Shown: positions 26,368 through 38,077, counted from the stretch's first letter. The stretch is 64,000 nucleotides of DNA from Enterobacter sp. SA187 (GCF_001888805.2 NZ_CP019113.1:2852001-2916000), one strand, 5' to 3'. The notes: generated by a model not told the origin, from the sequence alone. A program made the numbers and translations.

Positions 26368-27114
26368 GATGAAACTCCGCTTTTAGGTACATCCGCAGCC
26401 TATCCCCATGACAATATGGAGACCCAGAAGTACTGACAGATGTTGAACTGCTGTGTGTAATAAAATAATAAGCCCGTTAGTGGGCAAAATTAACAAAGTA
26501 AAAACATACTGCTGGTTTCAATCTAGTCATTACCAACCTTAAATCAAGTGTTAAACATGTAACAGGATGTAAAATTAAATTATTAAATGTGTTTTTTGCA
26601 TGTTTTTATCCATCGGTTTTAATGGTTAAGTTGTACAAGTTAATACTTGTGTATCAAATTTAATGTCATAAATATTTCATGTAACTTATTGATAATTAAT
26701 GCGATATATTAAATATGTTAAAATTTAATTGTGCACTAATATTAAATTACCAATTCCACTTTTTTAATGTGACCACATCGTAAAGAAAAAGTCGCGTGGT
26801 GACAGATTCTGTAAAAATCTTCTTTGTAAACGCTCAAAAGTTCTATGCAAAGCGCAAAAATATTCTTCTGGTACTGTAAAGGTATTGGTGTTTGGTGCGA
26901 ATTGTGACAGAAGTGCAATAAATGCCAGAAAGCTCTCCGCTCCTTCTCATGCTTTAAGGTGAGTATGTGGATAAAAATACGAATCGCAGGTGAGATATTT
27001 AAGATATTTCTCCGCACATACTCTCCATTGTTACGAGGCGTTAACAAATATTGAAATACGTTAATGACCCCGGCAGACATTATTTATGAATGACAATCAG
27101 GTCCAGGTGACAGC
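26368..27114. promoter_or_regulatory. csgD-csgB divergent control region
   Basis: This 747-base gap, very AT-rich from 26460 to 26760, holds the divergent curli promoters. In E. coli the equivalent region binds OmpR, IHF, H-NS, CpxR, MlrA and CsgD. Two GGTGAG-containing stretches (about 26958 and 26989) on the csgB side resemble the CsgD-binding core, though this is tentative. An open frame on the minus strand (26742-27080) has no family resemblance and is probably not a gene. Confidence 0.6.
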
Positions 27115-27570
27115 ATGAAAAACAGACTGTTATTTATGGTGTTGGCAATGTTGAGTGCGCCTGGAATTACCTTAGCGGCAGGTTACGATCTGGCATCTTC
27201 AGAATATAACTTTGCGGTGAATGAACTGAGCAGGGCTTCTTATAACAAAGCAGCCATTATCGGTCAGCAGGGTAACAATAACAGCGCTCAGCTAAGCCAG
27301 CAGGGATCGAAATTACTGGCGGTGGTTTCACAGGACGGTGGAAATAACCGGGCACAGGTTCAGCAGTCAGGAAATTACAACCTTGCGTATGTCGATCAGA
27401 CGGGTAATTCCAATGACGCGACTATTACGCAAGGGGCTTACGGTAATACCGCGATGATTATCCAGAAAGGCTCGGGTAACAGAGCGAATATTACGCAATT
27501 TGGTACGCAAAAAACAGCAGTCGTAGTGCAGAGGCAGTCGCAAATGGCTATTCGCGTTACCCAACGTTGA
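27115..27570 (+). CDS. csgB: Curli nucleator protein CsgB
   Basis: CsgB is the minor curli subunit. It templates CsgA polymerisation at the cell surface. The 151 residues equal E. coli CsgB, with a signal peptide and five imperfect repeats of the Q-x3-N-x-A type (for example GQQGNNNSAQLSQQG, QSGNYNLAYVDQTG). The last repeat, ending QMAIRVTQR, anchors to CsgF. It is followed 42 bases later by csgA. Confidence 0.97.
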   Translation: MKNRLLFMVLAMLSAPGITLAAGYDLASSEYNFAVNELSRASYNKAAIIGQQGNNNSAQLSQQGSKLLAVVSQDGGNNRAQVQQSGNYNLAYVDQTGNSNDATITQGAYGNTAMIIQKGSGNRANITQFGTQKTAVVVQRQSQMAIRVTQR

Positions 27571-27612
27571 AAGCATTGAGACGCTTACATATCAATCCGA
27601 TGGGGGTTTACC

Positions 27613-28050
27613 ATGAAATTTATCAAAGTGGCAGTTGTAGCAGCGATCGTTGTTTCTGGCAGTGCTTTTGCAGGCTCCATTCCGCAGTATGGTCACGGCG
27701 GTCACAATAGCGGCCCGAATTCAGAACTGGGTATTTTCCAGTACGGTAGCACTAACGCTGCGCTGGCACTGCAAACTGACGCCCGTGATTCCAGCCTGAC
27801 CATTACCCAGAATGGTACTGGTAACGGCGCTGACGTAGGTCAGGGTTCGGACGACAGCACCATCGAACTGACGCAGACTGGCTCACGCAACAACGCCACT
27901 ATCGACCAGTGGAACAGCCGTGATTCTGAAATCAACGTCAACCAGCACGGCGTGCTGAACGGCGCGCTGGTTAACCAGACTGCCTCTAACTCCTTCGTGG
28001 AAGTTCGCCAGGTTGGTTTTGGTAACAACGCTACCGCTAACCAGTACTAA
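27613..28050 (+). CDS. csgA: Major curlin subunit CsgA
   Basis: CsgA is the secreted amyloid subunit of curli fibres. The 145 residues are six fewer than E. coli CsgA. The shortening lies in the N-terminal glycine-rich secretion segment (GSIPQYGHGGHNSGPNSE). Five repeats follow (SELGIFQYGSTNAALAL, SSLTITQNGTGNGADV, STIELTQTGSRNNATI, SEINVNQHGVLNGALV, SFVEVRQVGFGNNATA), each with the conserved Gln, Asn and Gly. A strong terminator follows, before csgC. Confidence 0.97.
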   Translation: MKFIKVAVVAAIVVSGSAFAGSIPQYGHGGHNSGPNSELGIFQYGSTNAALALQTDARDSSLTITQNGTGNGADVGQGSDDSTIELTQTGSRNNATIDQWNSRDSEINVNQHGVLNGALVNQTASNSFVEVRQVGFGNNATANQY

Positions 28051-28069
28051 GACTTCAGCAGTAGAAAAG

Positions 28070-28095
28070 AACAGGGCTCCGGCCCTGTTTTTTTT
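28070..28095 (+). terminator. Rho-independent terminator after csgA
   Basis: ACAGGG-CTCCGG-CCCTGT is followed by a run of seven further T. It should end most csgBA transcripts before csgC. Confidence 0.85.
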
Positions 28096-28110
28096 CATCC
28101 GGAGAAACCT

Positions 28111-28434
28111 ATGCATCCACTATTATTGCTGGCGGCGCTCTCCAGCCAGATAACCTTTGATACCGTACAGAACGGTGACATCTACACCATTACGCCGCAG
28201 GTGACGCTCGCCCAGTCCTGTGTCTGCCAGGTGCAGATCAGCGCCGTCCGCACCGGCAACGGCGGACAAAGCACCTCGGTGCAGCGTCATACCGTCACCA
28301 TCCCGGCGCATCAGCTCACTGCGTTATCCCGTTTACGTATGACGCTTTCACCGCAGGATAACGTCTCCATTACCGTCACCGTTACCGACGGGCAATCACT
28401 GCGCCTGTCGCAGCAGTGGGGCGGGACGAGCTGA
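28111..28434 (+). CDS. csgC: Curli amyloid inhibitor CsgC
   Basis: CsgC is a periplasmic chaperone-like protein that stops CsgA from forming amyloid before export. The 107 residues (E. coli 110) show the short signal MHPLLLLAALSSQ and the conserved QSCVCQVQI Cys-x-Cys. A GGAG site lies seven bases before the ATG. It follows the csgA terminator, so read-through or its own promoter must express it. E. coli ymdA, which follows csgC there, is not present here. Confidence 0.93.
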   Translation: MHPLLLLAALSSQITFDTVQNGDIYTITPQVTLAQSCVCQVQISAVRTGNGGQSTSVQRHTVTIPAHQLTALSRLRMTLSPQDNVSITVTVTDGQSLRLSQQWGGTS

Positions 28435-28533
28435 TCTGCTCCTCTTTCAGCAATGACTGGTAAGACAATATCCCTGTCAGCGGTAAAACACTGCTGTACA
28501 CTTACCCTGTGAACCCGGTTAAGAGAGACGATC

Positions 28534-29076
28534 ATGCACTCGCGTATAAAGGTTATTAAGGGTGACATCACCACGCAACAGGTGGATGTCATAGTCAATG
28601 CGGCAAATCCCTCTTTGATGGGCGGTGGCGGTGTGGATGGCGCTATCCATCGTGCGGCGGGGCCAGCTTTACTTGAGGCCTGTAAAGTGGTGCGTCAGCA
28701 GCAGGGCGAGTGTCCGCCCGGTCATGCGGTGATCACCCTTGCAGGGGCGCTACCGGCAAAGGCGGTGATCCATACCGTCGGGCCCGTATGGCATGGCGGC
28801 GATCACCATGAAGCGCGGCTGCTGGAGGATGCCTATCGCAACAGCCTGAAACTGGCGGAGGCCAATGGTTATCACTCGATAGCGTTTCCGGCTATCAGTA
28901 CCGGGATATACGGCTTCCCGAAAGCGGCGGCAGCAGAAATTGCGGTCAATACAGTTTCGGAATTTCTCACCCGTCGCCCTTCGTTTGGCGAGGTATACTT
29001 TGTCTGTTATGACGATGAAACTACCCGACTTTACCAGCGCCTCCTTACCCAACAGGGAGAAGGAGGCGGCGAATAA
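28534..29076 (+). CDS. ymdB: O-acetyl-ADP-ribose deacetylase / RNase III regulator YmdB
   Basis: YmdB is a MacroD-type macrodomain protein. It hydrolyses O-acetyl-ADP-ribose and in E. coli also binds and inhibits RNase III. The 180 residues carry the signature [23 protein letters not shown], with the catalytic Asn and Asp, and the ADP-ribose loop [10 protein letters not shown]. The clsC start lies inside its 3' end, so the two are probably translationally coupled, as in E. coli. Confidence 0.95.
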   Translation: MHSRIKVIKGDITTQQVDVIVNAANPSLMGGGGVDGAIHRAAGPALLEACKVVRQQQGECPPGHAVITLAGALPAKAVIHTVGPVWHGGDHHEARLLEDAYRNSLKLAEANGYHSIAFPAISTGIYGFPKAAAAEIAVNTVSEFLTRRPSFGEVYFVCYDDETTRLYQRLLTQQGEGGGE

Positions 29077-30496
29077 TACACGACTGGGGCTGGCAATAGC
29101 CCCGGTCTGCGCGGCCCATCCAGGGGAGTGCGGTTTACTGGTGCTGGATGACAGCCTCGACGCCTTCGCCGCCCGCTACCGGCTCGTTGAGATGGCCGAA
29201 CAGACTCTCGACATTCAGTATTACATCTGGGAAGACGACATGTCAGGACGGTTGCTGCTGTCCGTCATCCTCGATGCTGCCAGTCGCGGCGTGAAGGTTC
29301 GCATGTTGCTGGACGATAACAATACCGTCGGCATGGATGACACGCTGCGCATTCTGGACGCGCATCCCAACGTCGAGCTGCGCTTATTCAATCCCTTTTC
29401 TTTTCGCACCCTGCGGGCGCTGGGCTATCTCACTGATTTTGCCCGCCTGAACCGGCGTATGCATAACAAAAGCTTCACGGTTGACGGGGTGGTGACGCTG
29501 GTGGGCGGCAGAAATATCGGCGATGCCTATTTCGGCGCGGGGGAGCAACCGCTGTTTACCGATCTGGATGTGCTGGCGATAGGGCCGGTGGTGAAAGACG
29601 TCACCGACGATTTTGAGCGTTACTGGACCTGTAAATCGGTTTCCACGCTACAGGATGTGCTGGATATCGCTGAAGAGGACATCGTCCGGCATATCCGCAT
29701 CCCGGAATCCTGGTACAGCGATGTCACCGCGAAACGTTACCTGAACAAACTGGAATCCACCCGCTTCGCCACGCTGCTGGAAACCAACTCGCTGCCGATG
29801 ATGTGGGCGAAAACCCGCCTGCTGAGCGACGATCCGCGTAAAGGTCAGGGGCGGGCGCGAAATCATACGCTGTTGCCGCAGCGCCTCGTCAACGTGATGG
29901 GCATGCCGGAGCAGCAAATCGACATCTGTTCGGCCTATTTTGTCCCCACGCGCTCCGGTGTGGCGCAATTGCTGCAACTGGTGCGCAAGGGCGTCAAAAT
30001 CGCCATTCTTACCAATTCGCTGGCCGCCAATGATGTCGCTGTGGTGCATGCCGGTTACGCCCGCTGGCGCAAAAAATTACTGCGTCACGGCGTGGCGCTG
30101 TATGAACTGAAACCCACCCATGAAGGGGGCCGCCATCCCCATGACCGCGGCCTGACCGGTAACTCCGGCTCCAGTCTGCATGCCAAAACCTTCAGCATTG
30201 ACGAGCGTAAGGTCTTTATCGGCTCGTTCAATTTCGACCCGCGCTCGGCGATGCTGAATACGGAGATGGGTTTTGTTATCGACAGCGAACCGCTGGCGGC
30301 ACGTATCCACCAGCGCTTTGTGCAAAGCCAGCGGGATGTGGCCTGGGAGCTGCGTCTTGACCGCTGGGGGCGCATTAACTGGATCGAGCAGAAAGACGGG
30401 CAGGAAATCGTTCATAAAAAAGAGCCGAAAACCCGCTTCTGGCAGCGTATGCTGGTGCGCTTTGTCTACCGTCTGCCGGTAGAGTGGCTACTCTAG
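29015..30496 (+). CDS. clsC: Cardiolipin synthase C
   Basis: ClsC is a phospholipase D-type enzyme that makes cardiolipin from phosphatidylglycerol and phosphatidylethanolamine at the inner membrane, with YmdB raising its activity. Both HKD motifs are intact: [18 protein letters not shown] and [18 protein letters not shown]. The start is uncertain. The E. coli protein (473 residues) begins where this one has NTRLGL, but no start codon exists there. The first in-frame ATGs upstream are at 29009 and 29015, both inside ymdB, giving about 493 residues. Confidence 0.9.
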   Translation: MKLPDFTSASLPNREKEAANNTRLGLAIAPVCAAHPGECGLLVLDDSLDAFAARYRLVEMAEQTLDIQYYIWEDDMSGRLLLSVILDAASRGVKVRMLLDDNNTVGMDDTLRILDAHPNVELRLFNPFSFRTLRALGYLTDFARLNRRMHNKSFTVDGVVTLVGGRNIGDAYFGAGEQPLFTDLDVLAIGPVVKDVTDDFERYWTCKSVSTLQDVLDIAEEDIVRHIRIPESWYSDVTAKRYLNKLESTRFATLLETNSLPMMWAKTRLLSDDPRKGQGRARNHTLLPQRLVNVMGMPEQQIDICSAYFVPTRSGVAQLLQLVRKGVKIAILTNSLAANDVAVVHAGYARWRKKLLRHGVALYELKPTHEGGRHPHDRGLTGNSGSSLHAKTFSIDERKVFIGSFNFDPRSAMLNTEMGFVIDSEPLAARIHQRFVQSQRDVAWELRLDRWGRINWIEQKDGQEIVHKKEPKTRFWQRMLVRFVYRLPVEWLL

Positions 30497-30511
30497 AGGA
30501 CGAGTAGCCAC
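30484..30511. terminator. Bidirectional hairpin between clsC and opgC
   Basis: A perfect 10-bp inverted repeat, GTGGCTACTC / GAGTAGCCAC with an 8-base loop, overlaps the clsC stop codon and precedes the convergent opgC stop. There is no long T-run. Confidence 0.55.
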
Positions 30512-30519
30512 ATAGGTTA

Positions 30520-31665
30520 TCAGGCCTGGCTTTTTACCGGCTGCTGTTGCGGCTTACCGGAGAACAGGAAACGCAACAGCGGAATGCGCAGATGCACTTC
30601 ATAGAGGATCAGCGCGCCGCCCACCACAAACACCAGTCCCGTCAAAAAGCCCAGCAGATTGGAGTGAATGTGCGGGGTGATCCAGGCGCCATAAAACAGC
30701 GTTAACGGATGGTGCACCAGATAAATAAACAGCGACGCATTCACGAAATAGGTGACGCGGGAGGACTGGAAATTCAGCAGACGATGTCCCAGCGAAAACA
30801 CCACGTTAACCATCCACAGGCCCATCACCATCGTAATCACGCTTTCCGTTTCATACATCCAGGCATCGCCGCTGCCATACCGCTGATTGAGCAGGTAGGC
30901 GCAAAACGCCAGCGTCGAGCCCAGCAGACAGGCAGGGGAGGGGGTGGTAAACAGATCTTTGAGTCGTGGACTTATAAAGGTCAGCGCGCCCAGCAGAAAG
31001 AACGGCACGTAAAACAGCGTCTGCATGACGGTGAAATTAAACAGGCCATCGCTGAGGATCGGCGACCAGGCGATCAACAGCGTGCGGCGCAGCGCGGCAT
31101 AGAGCACGCCGAGCAGCAAAAACAGCAACGTGAGTTTACCCATGCCGATGTCAGTGAAAAATTTACCGGGTTTGAGACGGCGCTGGATCACGCCAAACAG
31201 CCAGACGCCAAGGGTGGTCAGCACCACCAGCACCAGCAGGAACCACAGGTGAGAAACCAGTTCCCAGATCAGGGTGTTGTATTTGTCATAGGCCGACAGC
31301 GTATGCCAGCTTTCCGTTTTACCTTTGACATGTTGCAGCATCATAAACTGCGGCAGGGTGAGCAACGGAATGGCGGTTAACATCGGAATGCCGACACGTT
31401 CGACGCGCACTTTCCACCAGCGTTTTACCGGGTAACGCAGAAACAGCATGTAGGAGAAATAGCCGGAGATGACAAAAAAGACCTGCATGCGGAACGAATG
31501 AATAAAATCATTAAACAGGGTCAGGCCCCAGGACGGGCTGGCGCTGTTAACGTGCCAGACATGGCTGGAGTAAATAAGTGAGATATGAAAGGGGATTCCC
31601 AGTAACATCAACCACGCGCGGATGGAATCCAGAAAATACTCACGCTGTGCAGGGATTTTGCTCAT
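30520..31665 (-). CDS. opgC: Glucan succinyltransferase OpgC
   Basis: OpgC is an inner-membrane acyltransferase-3 family protein that adds succinyl groups to osmoregulated periplasmic glucans. The 381 residues (E. coli 385) show about ten membrane segments and the family start [25 protein letters not shown]. The conserved His lies in that first segment. It is divergent from opgGH, the genes for the glucan backbone, as in E. coli. Confidence 0.94.
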   Translation of the reverse strand: MSKIPAQREYFLDSIRAWLMLLGIPFHISLIYSSHVWHVNSASPSWGLTLFNDFIHSFRMQVFFVISGYFSYMLFLRYPVKRWWKVRVERVGIPMLTAIPLLTLPQFMMLQHVKGKTESWHTLSAYDKYNTLIWELVSHLWFLLVLVVLTTLGVWLFGVIQRRLKPGKFFTDIGMGKLTLLFLLLGVLYAALRRTLLIAWSPILSDGLFNFTVMQTLFYVPFFLLGALTFISPRLKDLFTTPSPACLLGSTLAFCAYLLNQRYGSGDAWMYETESVITMVMGLWMVNVVFSLGHRLLNFQSSRVTYFVNASLFIYLVHHPLTLFYGAWITPHIHSNLLGFLTGLVFVVGGALILYEVHLRIPLLRFLFSGKPQQQPVKSQA

Positions 31666-31917
31666 ATAACTCCATGCAGTATCAGACTTTTCGCCTTATT
31701 CCATAGGCTAAATAAAGGGTACATTCGGTGGCAACCCTACACTAAGTCAGACAATCTGTCTCCAGGATAAACGCGTAATTGATAATGGTGGACTTTCATT
31801 TGCTTACACACTGAGCCAGCGCGCGAACAAAGCCGGGATTAAGTTGTCGGAATGCCAGAACTTCCATTAAAATGGATGGATCGATTTAAGCACACAAAGG
31901 GGGAAGTGCTTAGTTAT

Positions 31918-33471
31918 ATGAAACATAAACAACAAGTGATGAAAATGCGTTGGTTAGGCGCAGCGGTACTGTTATCCCTGTACTCCTCATCGGGCTGGGC
32001 TTTTACCCTCGATGATGTAGCAAAACAGGCACAGTCATTAGCCGGTAAAGGCTATGAAGCCCCTAAAAGCAACCTGCCTTCTGTTTTCCGCGATATGAAA
32101 TACGCGGACTATCAGCAGATCCAGTTCAATCACGAGAAAGCTTACTGGAATAACGTTAAAACCCCATTCAAGCTCGAATTCTATCATCAGGGTATGTACT
32201 TCGACACGCCTGTCACCGTCAATGAAGTGACCTCGACCGCCGTGCGTAAAATTAAATACAGCCCGGATTACTTCAATTTCGGCAACGTCCAGCATGACAA
32301 GGACACCGTCAAGGATCTGGGATTTGCCGGATTTAAAGTGCTGTATCCTATCAACAGCAAAGACAAAAACGACGAAATCGTCAGTATGCTGGGCGCGAGC
32401 TATTTCCGCGTTATTGGCGCGGGTCAGACTTATGGCCTCTCGGCCCGCGGTCTGGCTATCGATACCGCGCTGCCGTCTGGCGAAGAGTTCCCGCGTTTTC
32501 GCGAGTTCTGGATCGAGCGTCCAAAACCGACCGACAAACGCCTGACCATTTATGCGCTGCTGGACTCCCCACGTGCGGCGGGCGCCTACCGCTTTGTGAT
32601 CATTCCGGGTCGCGATACCGTGGTTGACGTGCAGTCAAAGGTCTATCTGCGCGACAAAGTGGGTAAACTGGGCGTTGCCCCGCTGACCAGTATGTTCCTG
32701 TTTGGGCCGGGTCAACCGTCGCCGACCACCAACTTCCGTCCGGAGCTGCACGACTCTAACGGTCTGTCGATTCATGCCGGCAACGGCGAATGGATCTGGC
32801 GTCCGCTGAACAACCCGAAACATCTGGCCGTCAGCAGCTACGCCATGGAAAACCCGCAGGGCTTTGGCCTGTTGCAGCGTGGCCGCCAGTTCTCCCGCTT
32901 CGAGGATCTGGATGACCGCTACGATCTGCGTCCAAGCGCCTGGGTCACTCCGCAGGGCGACTGGGGCAAAGGCAAAATCGAGCTGGTTGAAATCCCGACC
33001 AACGATGAAACCAACGATAACATCGTCGCTTACTGGACACCGGATCAGCTTCCGGAGCCGGGTAAAGAGATGAACTTCAGGTACAGCATCACCTTTAGCC
33101 GCGACGAAGACAAACTGCATGCGCCGGATAACGCCTGGGCGCTGCAAACCCGTCGTTCCACCGGTGACGTGAAGCAATCTAACCTTATTCGTCAGCCGGA
33201 TGGCACCATCGCTTTCGTGGTGGACTTCGTCGGCCAGGATATGAAAAAACTGCCGCAGGACACGCCGGTGACGGCGCAGGCCAGCATTGGCGATAACGGC
33301 GAAATCGTTGAACAAGCCGTGCGCTATAACCCGGTCACGCATGGCTGGCGTTTAACCCTGCGCGTGAAGGTGAAAGATCCTAAAGCGACGACCGATATGC
33401 GTGCTGCGCTGGTGAATGGCGAGCAGCCGCTGAGTGAAACCTGGAGCTATCAGCTACCTGCCAATGAATAA
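31918..33471 (+). CDS. opgG: Periplasmic glucan biosynthesis protein OpgG
   Basis: OpgG acts in the periplasm on the beta-1,2 glucan chain made by OpgH, probably in branching or trimming. The mature sequence follows E. coli OpgG closely. A signal peptide ends near [10 protein letters not shown]. The frame opens at 31852. ATG 31918 (MKHKQQV) gives 517 residues, and a shorter start at the next Met pair would equal the E. coli 511. The last 8 bases overlap opgH, showing coupling. Confidence 0.95.
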   Translation: MKHKQQVMKMRWLGAAVLLSLYSSSGWAFTLDDVAKQAQSLAGKGYEAPKSNLPSVFRDMKYADYQQIQFNHEKAYWNNVKTPFKLEFYHQGMYFDTPVTVNEVTSTAVRKIKYSPDYFNFGNVQHDKDTVKDLGFAGFKVLYPINSKDKNDEIVSMLGASYFRVIGAGQTYGLSARGLAIDTALPSGEEFPRFREFWIERPKPTDKRLTIYALLDSPRAAGAYRFVIIPGRDTVVDVQSKVYLRDKVGKLGVAPLTSMFLFGPGQPSPTTNFRPELHDSNGLSIHAGNGEWIWRPLNNPKHLAVSSYAMENPQGFGLLQRGRQFSRFEDLDDRYDLRPSAWVTPQGDWGKGKIELVEIPTNDETNDNIVAYWTPDQLPEPGKEMNFRYSITFSRDEDKLHAPDNAWALQTRRSTGDVKQSNLIRQPDGTIAFVVDFVGQDMKKLPQDTPVTAQASIGDNGEIVEQAVRYNPVTHGWRLTLRVKVKDPKATTDMRAALVNGEQPLSETWSYQLPANE

Positions 33472-35992
33472 GACTACTGAGTATATCGACGCGCTGCCGC
33501 TTTCTGATATTGAGAAAGCGGCGCTGCCGACCACGGACCTGCGCGCCGTGCACGAAGCGCTGGATGCTGAGCACCGTCATTTCGAGCGGGACGATGACAC
33601 CCCGCTCGGCTCGGTGCAGACGCGTCTGCAACAGGTCTGGCCCGAGTCCCTCGGCGAAGGTCAACTGATCAAAGACGATGAAGGACGTACCCAGCTTGAG
33701 GCGATGCCGAAAGCCACGCGTTCTTCCATGTTCCCTGAACAGTGGCGTACTAACCCGATTGGTCGTTTCTGGGATCGTCTGCGTGGCCGCGATGTGCCGC
33801 CGCGCTACCTCTCCCGTCTGACCAAAGAGCAGCAGGAGAGCGAAAAGCAGTGGCGAATGATGGGCACGATCCGTCGCTACATTTTACTGCTGCTGACGAT
33901 CTCCCAGACGGTGGTCGCCACCTGGTACATGAAAACCATTCTGCCTTATCAGGGCTGGGCGCTGATCAACCCGACCGATATGGTAGGCCAGGATCTGCTG
34001 GTGTCAGCCATGCAGCTGCTGCCTTACGTACTGCAAACCGGCATTCTGATCCTGTTTGCCGTGCTGTTCTGCTGGGTATCGGCTGGTTTCTGGACCGCGC
34101 TGATGGGCTTCTTACAGCTGCTCATCGGTAAAGATAAATACAGCATTTCGCACTCGACGGTCGGGGATGAACCCCTTAATCCGGAACACCGTACCGCGCT
34201 GATCATGCCGATCTGTAACGAGGACGTGGATCGCGTATACGCGGGCCTGCGCGCGACCTGGGAATCGGTTAAAGCCACCGGCAATGCCGCGCATTTTGAC
34301 GTCTATATCCTGAGTGACAGCTACAACCCGGATATTTGCGTCGCCGAGCAGAAAGCCTGGATGGAGCTGATCGCGGAAGTGCAGGGCGAAGGGCAGATCT
34401 TCTATCGTCGCCGTCGCCGCCGCGTGAAACGTAAAAGCGGTAACATCGATGACTTCTGCCGTCGCTGGGGTAATCAGTACAGCTATATGGTGGTGCTGGA
34501 CGCCGACTCCGTGATGACCGGTGACTGTCTGAGCGGTCTGGTGCGTCTGATGGAAGCCAATCCTAACGCCGGTATTATCCAGTCTTCGCCAAAAGCGTCG
34601 GGCATGGATACGCTCTATGCGCGCTGCCAGCAGTTCGCCACCCGCGTGTACGGTCCACTGTTTACCGCCGGGCTGCACTTCTGGCAACTGGGTGAATCCC
34701 ACTACTGGGGGCACAACGCCATTATCCGCGTGAAGCCGTTCATTGAGCACTGTGCGCTGGCGCCGCTGCCGGGTGAAGGCTCCTTTGCAGGTTCTATTCT
34801 TTCTCACGACTTTGTGGAAGCCGCGCTGATGCGCCGTGCGGGCTGGGGGGTGTGGATAGCCTACGATCTGCCAGGCTCTTATGAAGAGCTGCCGCCGAAC
34901 CTGCTGGATGAACTCAAGCGTGACCGTCGCTGGTGCCACGGCAACCTGATGAACTTCCGTCTGTTCCTGGTGAAAGGGATGCATCCGGTACACCGCGCGG
35001 TGTTCCTGACCGGCGTGATGTCCTATCTGTCGGCACCGCTGTGGTTTATGTTCCTTGCGCTCTCAACCGCTTTACAGGTGGTGCATGCGCTGACCGAACC
35101 GCAATACTTCCTGCAACCGCGTCAGCTGTTCCCGGTGTGGCCGCAGTGGCGTCCGGAGCTGGCGATCGCGCTCTTTGCGTCCACCATGGTGCTGCTGTTC
35201 CTGCCGAAGCTGCTAAGTATCATTCTGGTGTGGTGTAAAGGGCCGAAAGAGTACGGCGGTTTCCTGCGCGTGACCCTGTCGCTGCTGCTGGAAGTGCTGT
35301 TCTCCGTGCTGCTCGCGCCGGTGCGTATGCTGTTCCACACGGTGTTTGTGGTCAGCGCCTTCCTCGGCTGGGAAGTGGTGTGGAACTCGCCACAGCGCGA
35401 CGACGACTCCACCCCATGGGGTGAAGCCTTTATGCGTCATGGCTCGCAGCTGCTGCTGGGCCTGGTATGGGCCGCCGGTATGGCGTGGCTGGATCTGCGC
35501 TTCCTGTTCTGGCTGGCGCCTATCGTTTTCTCGCTGATCCTGTCGCCGTTCGTGTCGGTGATCTCGAGCCGTGCCACTGTCGGTCTGCGTACCAAGCGCT
35601 GGAAACTGTTCCTTATCCCGGAAGAGTATTCCCCGCCGCAGGTGCTGGTGGATACCGACAAATATCTGACCATCAACCGCGCCCGCGCGCTGGACGACGG
35701 CTTTATGCACGCGGTGTTTAACCCGTCATTTAACGCTCTTGCCACCGCCATGGCCACTGCCCGTCACCGTGCAAGCCAGGTGCTGGAAATCGCCCGCGAT
35801 CGTCATGTTGAGCAGGCGCTGAACGAAACGCCGGATAAACTGACGCGCGATCGTCGGCTGGTGTTGCTGAGCGACCCGGTCACCCTGTCACGTATGCATT
35901 ACCGCGTGTGGGCAGCCCCGGAGCGTTACTCGTCGTGGATCAGCCATTACGAGGCGCTGCGGTTGAACCCGCAGGCGCTCAACGGTAAGTAA
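33464..35992 (+). CDS. opgH: Glucan glucosyltransferase OpgH
   Basis: OpgH is an inner-membrane family-2 glycosyltransferase that uses UDP-glucose to build and export the osmoregulated periplasmic glucan backbone. In E. coli it also inhibits FtsZ in nutrient-rich cells. The 842 residues (E. coli 847) show membrane segments on both sides of the catalytic domain, with [18 protein letters not shown], and the [11 protein letters not shown] acceptor motif. ATG 33464 overlaps the opgG end (ATGAATAA). Confidence 0.97.
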   Translation: MNKTTEYIDALPLSDIEKAALPTTDLRAVHEALDAEHRHFERDDDTPLGSVQTRLQQVWPESLGEGQLIKDDEGRTQLEAMPKATRSSMFPEQWRTNPIGRFWDRLRGRDVPPRYLSRLTKEQQESEKQWRMMGTIRRYILLLLTISQTVVATWYMKTILPYQGWALINPTDMVGQDLLVSAMQLLPYVLQTGILILFAVLFCWVSAGFWTALMGFLQLLIGKDKYSISHSTVGDEPLNPEHRTALIMPICNEDVDRVYAGLRATWESVKATGNAAHFDVYILSDSYNPDICVAEQKAWMELIAEVQGEGQIFYRRRRRRVKRKSGNIDDFCRRWGNQYSYMVVLDADSVMTGDCLSGLVRLMEANPNAGIIQSSPKASGMDTLYARCQQFATRVYGPLFTAGLHFWQLGESHYWGHNAIIRVKPFIEHCALAPLPGEGSFAGSILSHDFVEAALMRRAGWGVWIAYDLPGSYEELPPNLLDELKRDRRWCHGNLMNFRLFLVKGMHPVHRAVFLTGVMSYLSAPLWFMFLALSTALQVVHALTEPQYFLQPRQLFPVWPQWRPELAIALFASTMVLLFLPKLLSIILVWCKGPKEYGGFLRVTLSLLLEVLFSVLLAPVRMLFHTVFVVSAFLGWEVVWNSPQRDDDSTPWGEAFMRHGSQLLLGLVWAAGMAWLDLRFLFWLAPIVFSLILSPFVSVISSRATVGLRTKRWKLFLIPEEYSPPQVLVDTDKYLTINRARALDDGFMHAVFNPSFNALATAMATARHRASQVLEIARDRHVEQALNETPDKLTRDRRLVLLSDPVTLSRMHYRVWAAPERYSSWISHYEALRLNPQALNGK

Positions 35993-36007
35993 GCCGCACA
36001 TTAAGGA

Positions 36008-36037
36008 AAATACCGGCCCGCAGGCCGGTATTTTTTT
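36008..36037 (+). terminator. Rho-independent terminator after opgGH
   Basis: AAATACCGGCC-CGCA-GGCCGGTATTT, continuing into more T, lies 15 bases past the opgH stop. Confidence 0.9.
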
Positions 36038-36061
36038 GTCTGAATGAATAAGGAGGGAGGC

Positions 36062-36289
36062 GTGAAAATTTTCGCTGTCGCCATTATGGCGCTGTTGCTG
36101 AGCGGTTGCGGCAGCATTATCAGTCGTACCCTGCCGGGGCAGGGTCACGGTAACCAGTACTACCCCGGCGTGCAATGGGACGTTCGCGATTCAGGCTGGC
36201 GGTACCTTACGGTGCTCGATCTACCGTTCTCGCTGGTATTCGACACGCTGTTGCTGCCGCTGGATGCGCATCACGGCCCTTATGAATAA
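36062..36289 (+). CDS. yceK: Small lipoprotein YceK (DUF1375)
   Basis: This 75-residue outer-membrane-type lipoprotein of unknown function has the lipobox LLSGCGS and the conserved RTLPGQGHGNQYYPGVQWDVRDSGWRY. The GTG at 36062 is chosen as start. An AGGAGGGAGG ribosome binding site lies directly before it, and the length then equals E. coli YceK. An ATG at 36044 would put that site inside the gene. It converges on msyB with no gap. Confidence 0.9.
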   Translation: MKIFAVAIMALLLSGCGSIISRTLPGQGHGNQYYPGVQWDVRDSGWRYLTVLDLPFSLVFDTLLLPLDAHHGPYE

Positions 36290-36664
36290 TCAGCGCTGAT
36301 CCCACTCGTCGGCTGCCGCGCGGCCTTCCTCGGTGTCCAGCGGCGGCTCAAGCTGATATTCGCCTTCGTCCCACTCATGCAGGGTGTTTTCTTCCAGCCA
36401 CTCCTGACGGATCTCGATCTCATCGAAATCACGGTCAAACACGCTCTGCGCGGCTTCACCGGTAAGCATCGGCAGACATTCACCGTCATCGCTCTCTTCA
36501 GCTAAAAACTCTGCCTGCCACATGATCTCACCATCCTGAAGCACATACTTCTGGATGTTAAACTGCTGTATGTTGGCGTTTTCTTCATCCAGTTCCGGAT
36601 TCGCCGCCAGAAACTCCTCACGTGCAGCATCAATGGCTTCTTCCAGCGTGGCATACATAGTCAT
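36290..36664 (-). CDS. msyB: Acidic protein MsyB
   Basis: MsyB is a very acidic 124-residue cytoplasmic protein. In E. coli it suppresses secY and secA temperature-sensitive mutants when overproduced, and it is RpoS-controlled. The sequence MTMYATLEEAIDAAREEFLA and the end GRAAADEWDQR match E. coli closely. The frame extends upstream to 36742, but ATG 36664 follows AGGGAGAAG and gives the E. coli length. Its normal function is not clear. Confidence 0.94.
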   Translation of the reverse strand: MTMYATLEEAIDAAREEFLAANPELDEENANIQQFNIQKYVLQDGEIMWQAEFLAEESDDGECLPMLTGEAAQSVFDRDFDEIEIRQEWLEENTLHEWDEGEYQLEPPLDTEEGRAAADEWDQR

Positions 36665-36754
36665 TGTCTTCTCCCTGTAATTGGATGTGATGTTCAGGGA
36701 AAGAATAGTTGAAGATCGGAAAGTGCAAGGGCGATCAGGCAAAATTAAGCATCA

Positions 36755-37975
36755 TCACATCGCCGTAGCTTCCCGACGACGCCGCCGCAGGCTCAGCCAG
36801 GAGTAGATCACGTTGAACATCACCACCGAGGCGGTGACCAGAAATACCGTGCGGAAGCCATAGCTGGCCGAGACCGCCGCGCCAAGCAGCGGGCCGGTGA
36901 CGTTACCGATATCGCGGAACGACTGGTTATAGCTGAAGATGCGCCCGGCAATCTGATTGGTTGAGTTATAGACCAGCAGCGTCTGTACGGCTGGCAGCAG
37001 CGCACCGTCCGCCGCGCCAAGCAGAAAACGTAATATGCCCAGCTGAACCGGCGTCTGCACAAAGGACATCGGGATCAGCAGCAAAATCGACACCATCAGC
37101 GCGGCGATAAGGATTTTTTCCGGCCCGATGCGATCTCCCAGTTTACCCAGCCGGGGGGCGCTGAGCAGAGCCGCGACGCCGGGCACCGAGGCGATCATGC
37201 CGCTGATAAAGGCGATGTTGCTGACGTCCCCCGCCAGATCGCGCACGTACAGCGTCAGGATGGGCGCAATGGAGCCGGTGGCAACCTGGATAATCATGGT
37301 GGTGACAAACAGGCTCAGCACCAGTCTGGGGCTTTTCAGCGAACCAATGACTTCACGCGCGTGCAGCATCTCTTTCTTCGCCACCGGCGTGAAGTTTTCG
37401 CGGATGCAAAACAGCGTCAGTAAAAAGCAGATGAACAGCACGGCGGCGGTGATGAAAAACACCGGGCGCAAACCGTAGCTATCCGCCAGCAGTCCGCCCG
37501 CCAGCGGGCCTAACAGCGCCCCGCTGACGCCACCGGTTGATAGTGTGCCCAGCGCCCAGCCGCTTTTATTGCGCGGCATTTGCGTGGCGATCAGCGCATT
37601 GGCGTTAGGGATAAATCCGCCCAGCAGACCGAGACAGGCGCGTAGCGCCAGCAGTTGCCAGATATTCTGCGCCAGCCCCATCAGCATCATTACCACCGCC
37701 ATGCCGAGGGCCGAGCGCAGCAGCATCAGTTTGCGGCCTTTACGATCCGCCAGACCGCCCCACAGCGGGGAAGCGACAGCTGAGAAAAGAAAGGTGATGC
37801 TGAACACCAGACCGGACCACATATTGAGCGCGCTGTGGCCGCTGACGCCCAGCTGCTCTATGTAGAGCGGCAGAAAAGGCATCACAAGGCTGAAGGCCGC
37901 GCCGGTGAGAAAGCAGCCGATCCAGGCAATGGCAAGATTCCGTTTCCAGTTAAGGGGCGTCGCTGAGGGTGACAT
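36755..37975 (-). CDS. mdtG: MFS multidrug efflux transporter MdtG
   Basis: MdtG is a DHA1-family 12-segment drug:proton antiporter. It gives fosfomycin and deoxycholate resistance when overexpressed in E. coli, where MarA/SoxS/Rob activate it. The 406 residues (E. coli 408) include motif A as [16 protein letters not shown] and the conserved [20 protein letters not shown]. It is monocistronic. A G10 tract and a REP-like element lie 100-150 bases upstream of the start. Confidence 0.95.
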   Translation of the reverse strand: MSPSATPLNWKRNLAIAWIGCFLTGAAFSLVMPFLPLYIEQLGVSGHSALNMWSGLVFSITFLFSAVASPLWGGLADRKGRKLMLLRSALGMAVVMMLMGLAQNIWQLLALRACLGLLGGFIPNANALIATQMPRNKSGWALGTLSTGGVSGALLGPLAGGLLADSYGLRPVFFITAAVLFICFLLTLFCIRENFTPVAKKEMLHAREVIGSLKSPRLVLSLFVTTMIIQVATGSIAPILTLYVRDLAGDVSNIAFISGMIASVPGVAALLSAPRLGKLGDRIGPEKILIAALMVSILLLIPMSFVQTPVQLGILRFLLGAADGALLPAVQTLLVYNSTNQIAGRIFSYNQSFRDIGNVTGPLLGAAVSASYGFRTVFLVTASVVMFNVIYSWLSLRRRRREATAM

Positions 37976-38077
37976 AACCGTCCGGTTGCAGGCGTTAACA
38001 GGTTTAAATAGTAAGCCTGCTAATCATACGCCTGGGGAGAAGGGGCCGCAAACCGGAGAGCGCTTAAAGCTTAAAGC

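Noticed and set aside
26742..27080. 112-codon minus-strand open frame in the csgD-csgB gap
   Set aside because: It lies in the known curli control region, has no convincing ribosome binding site and resembles no protein.
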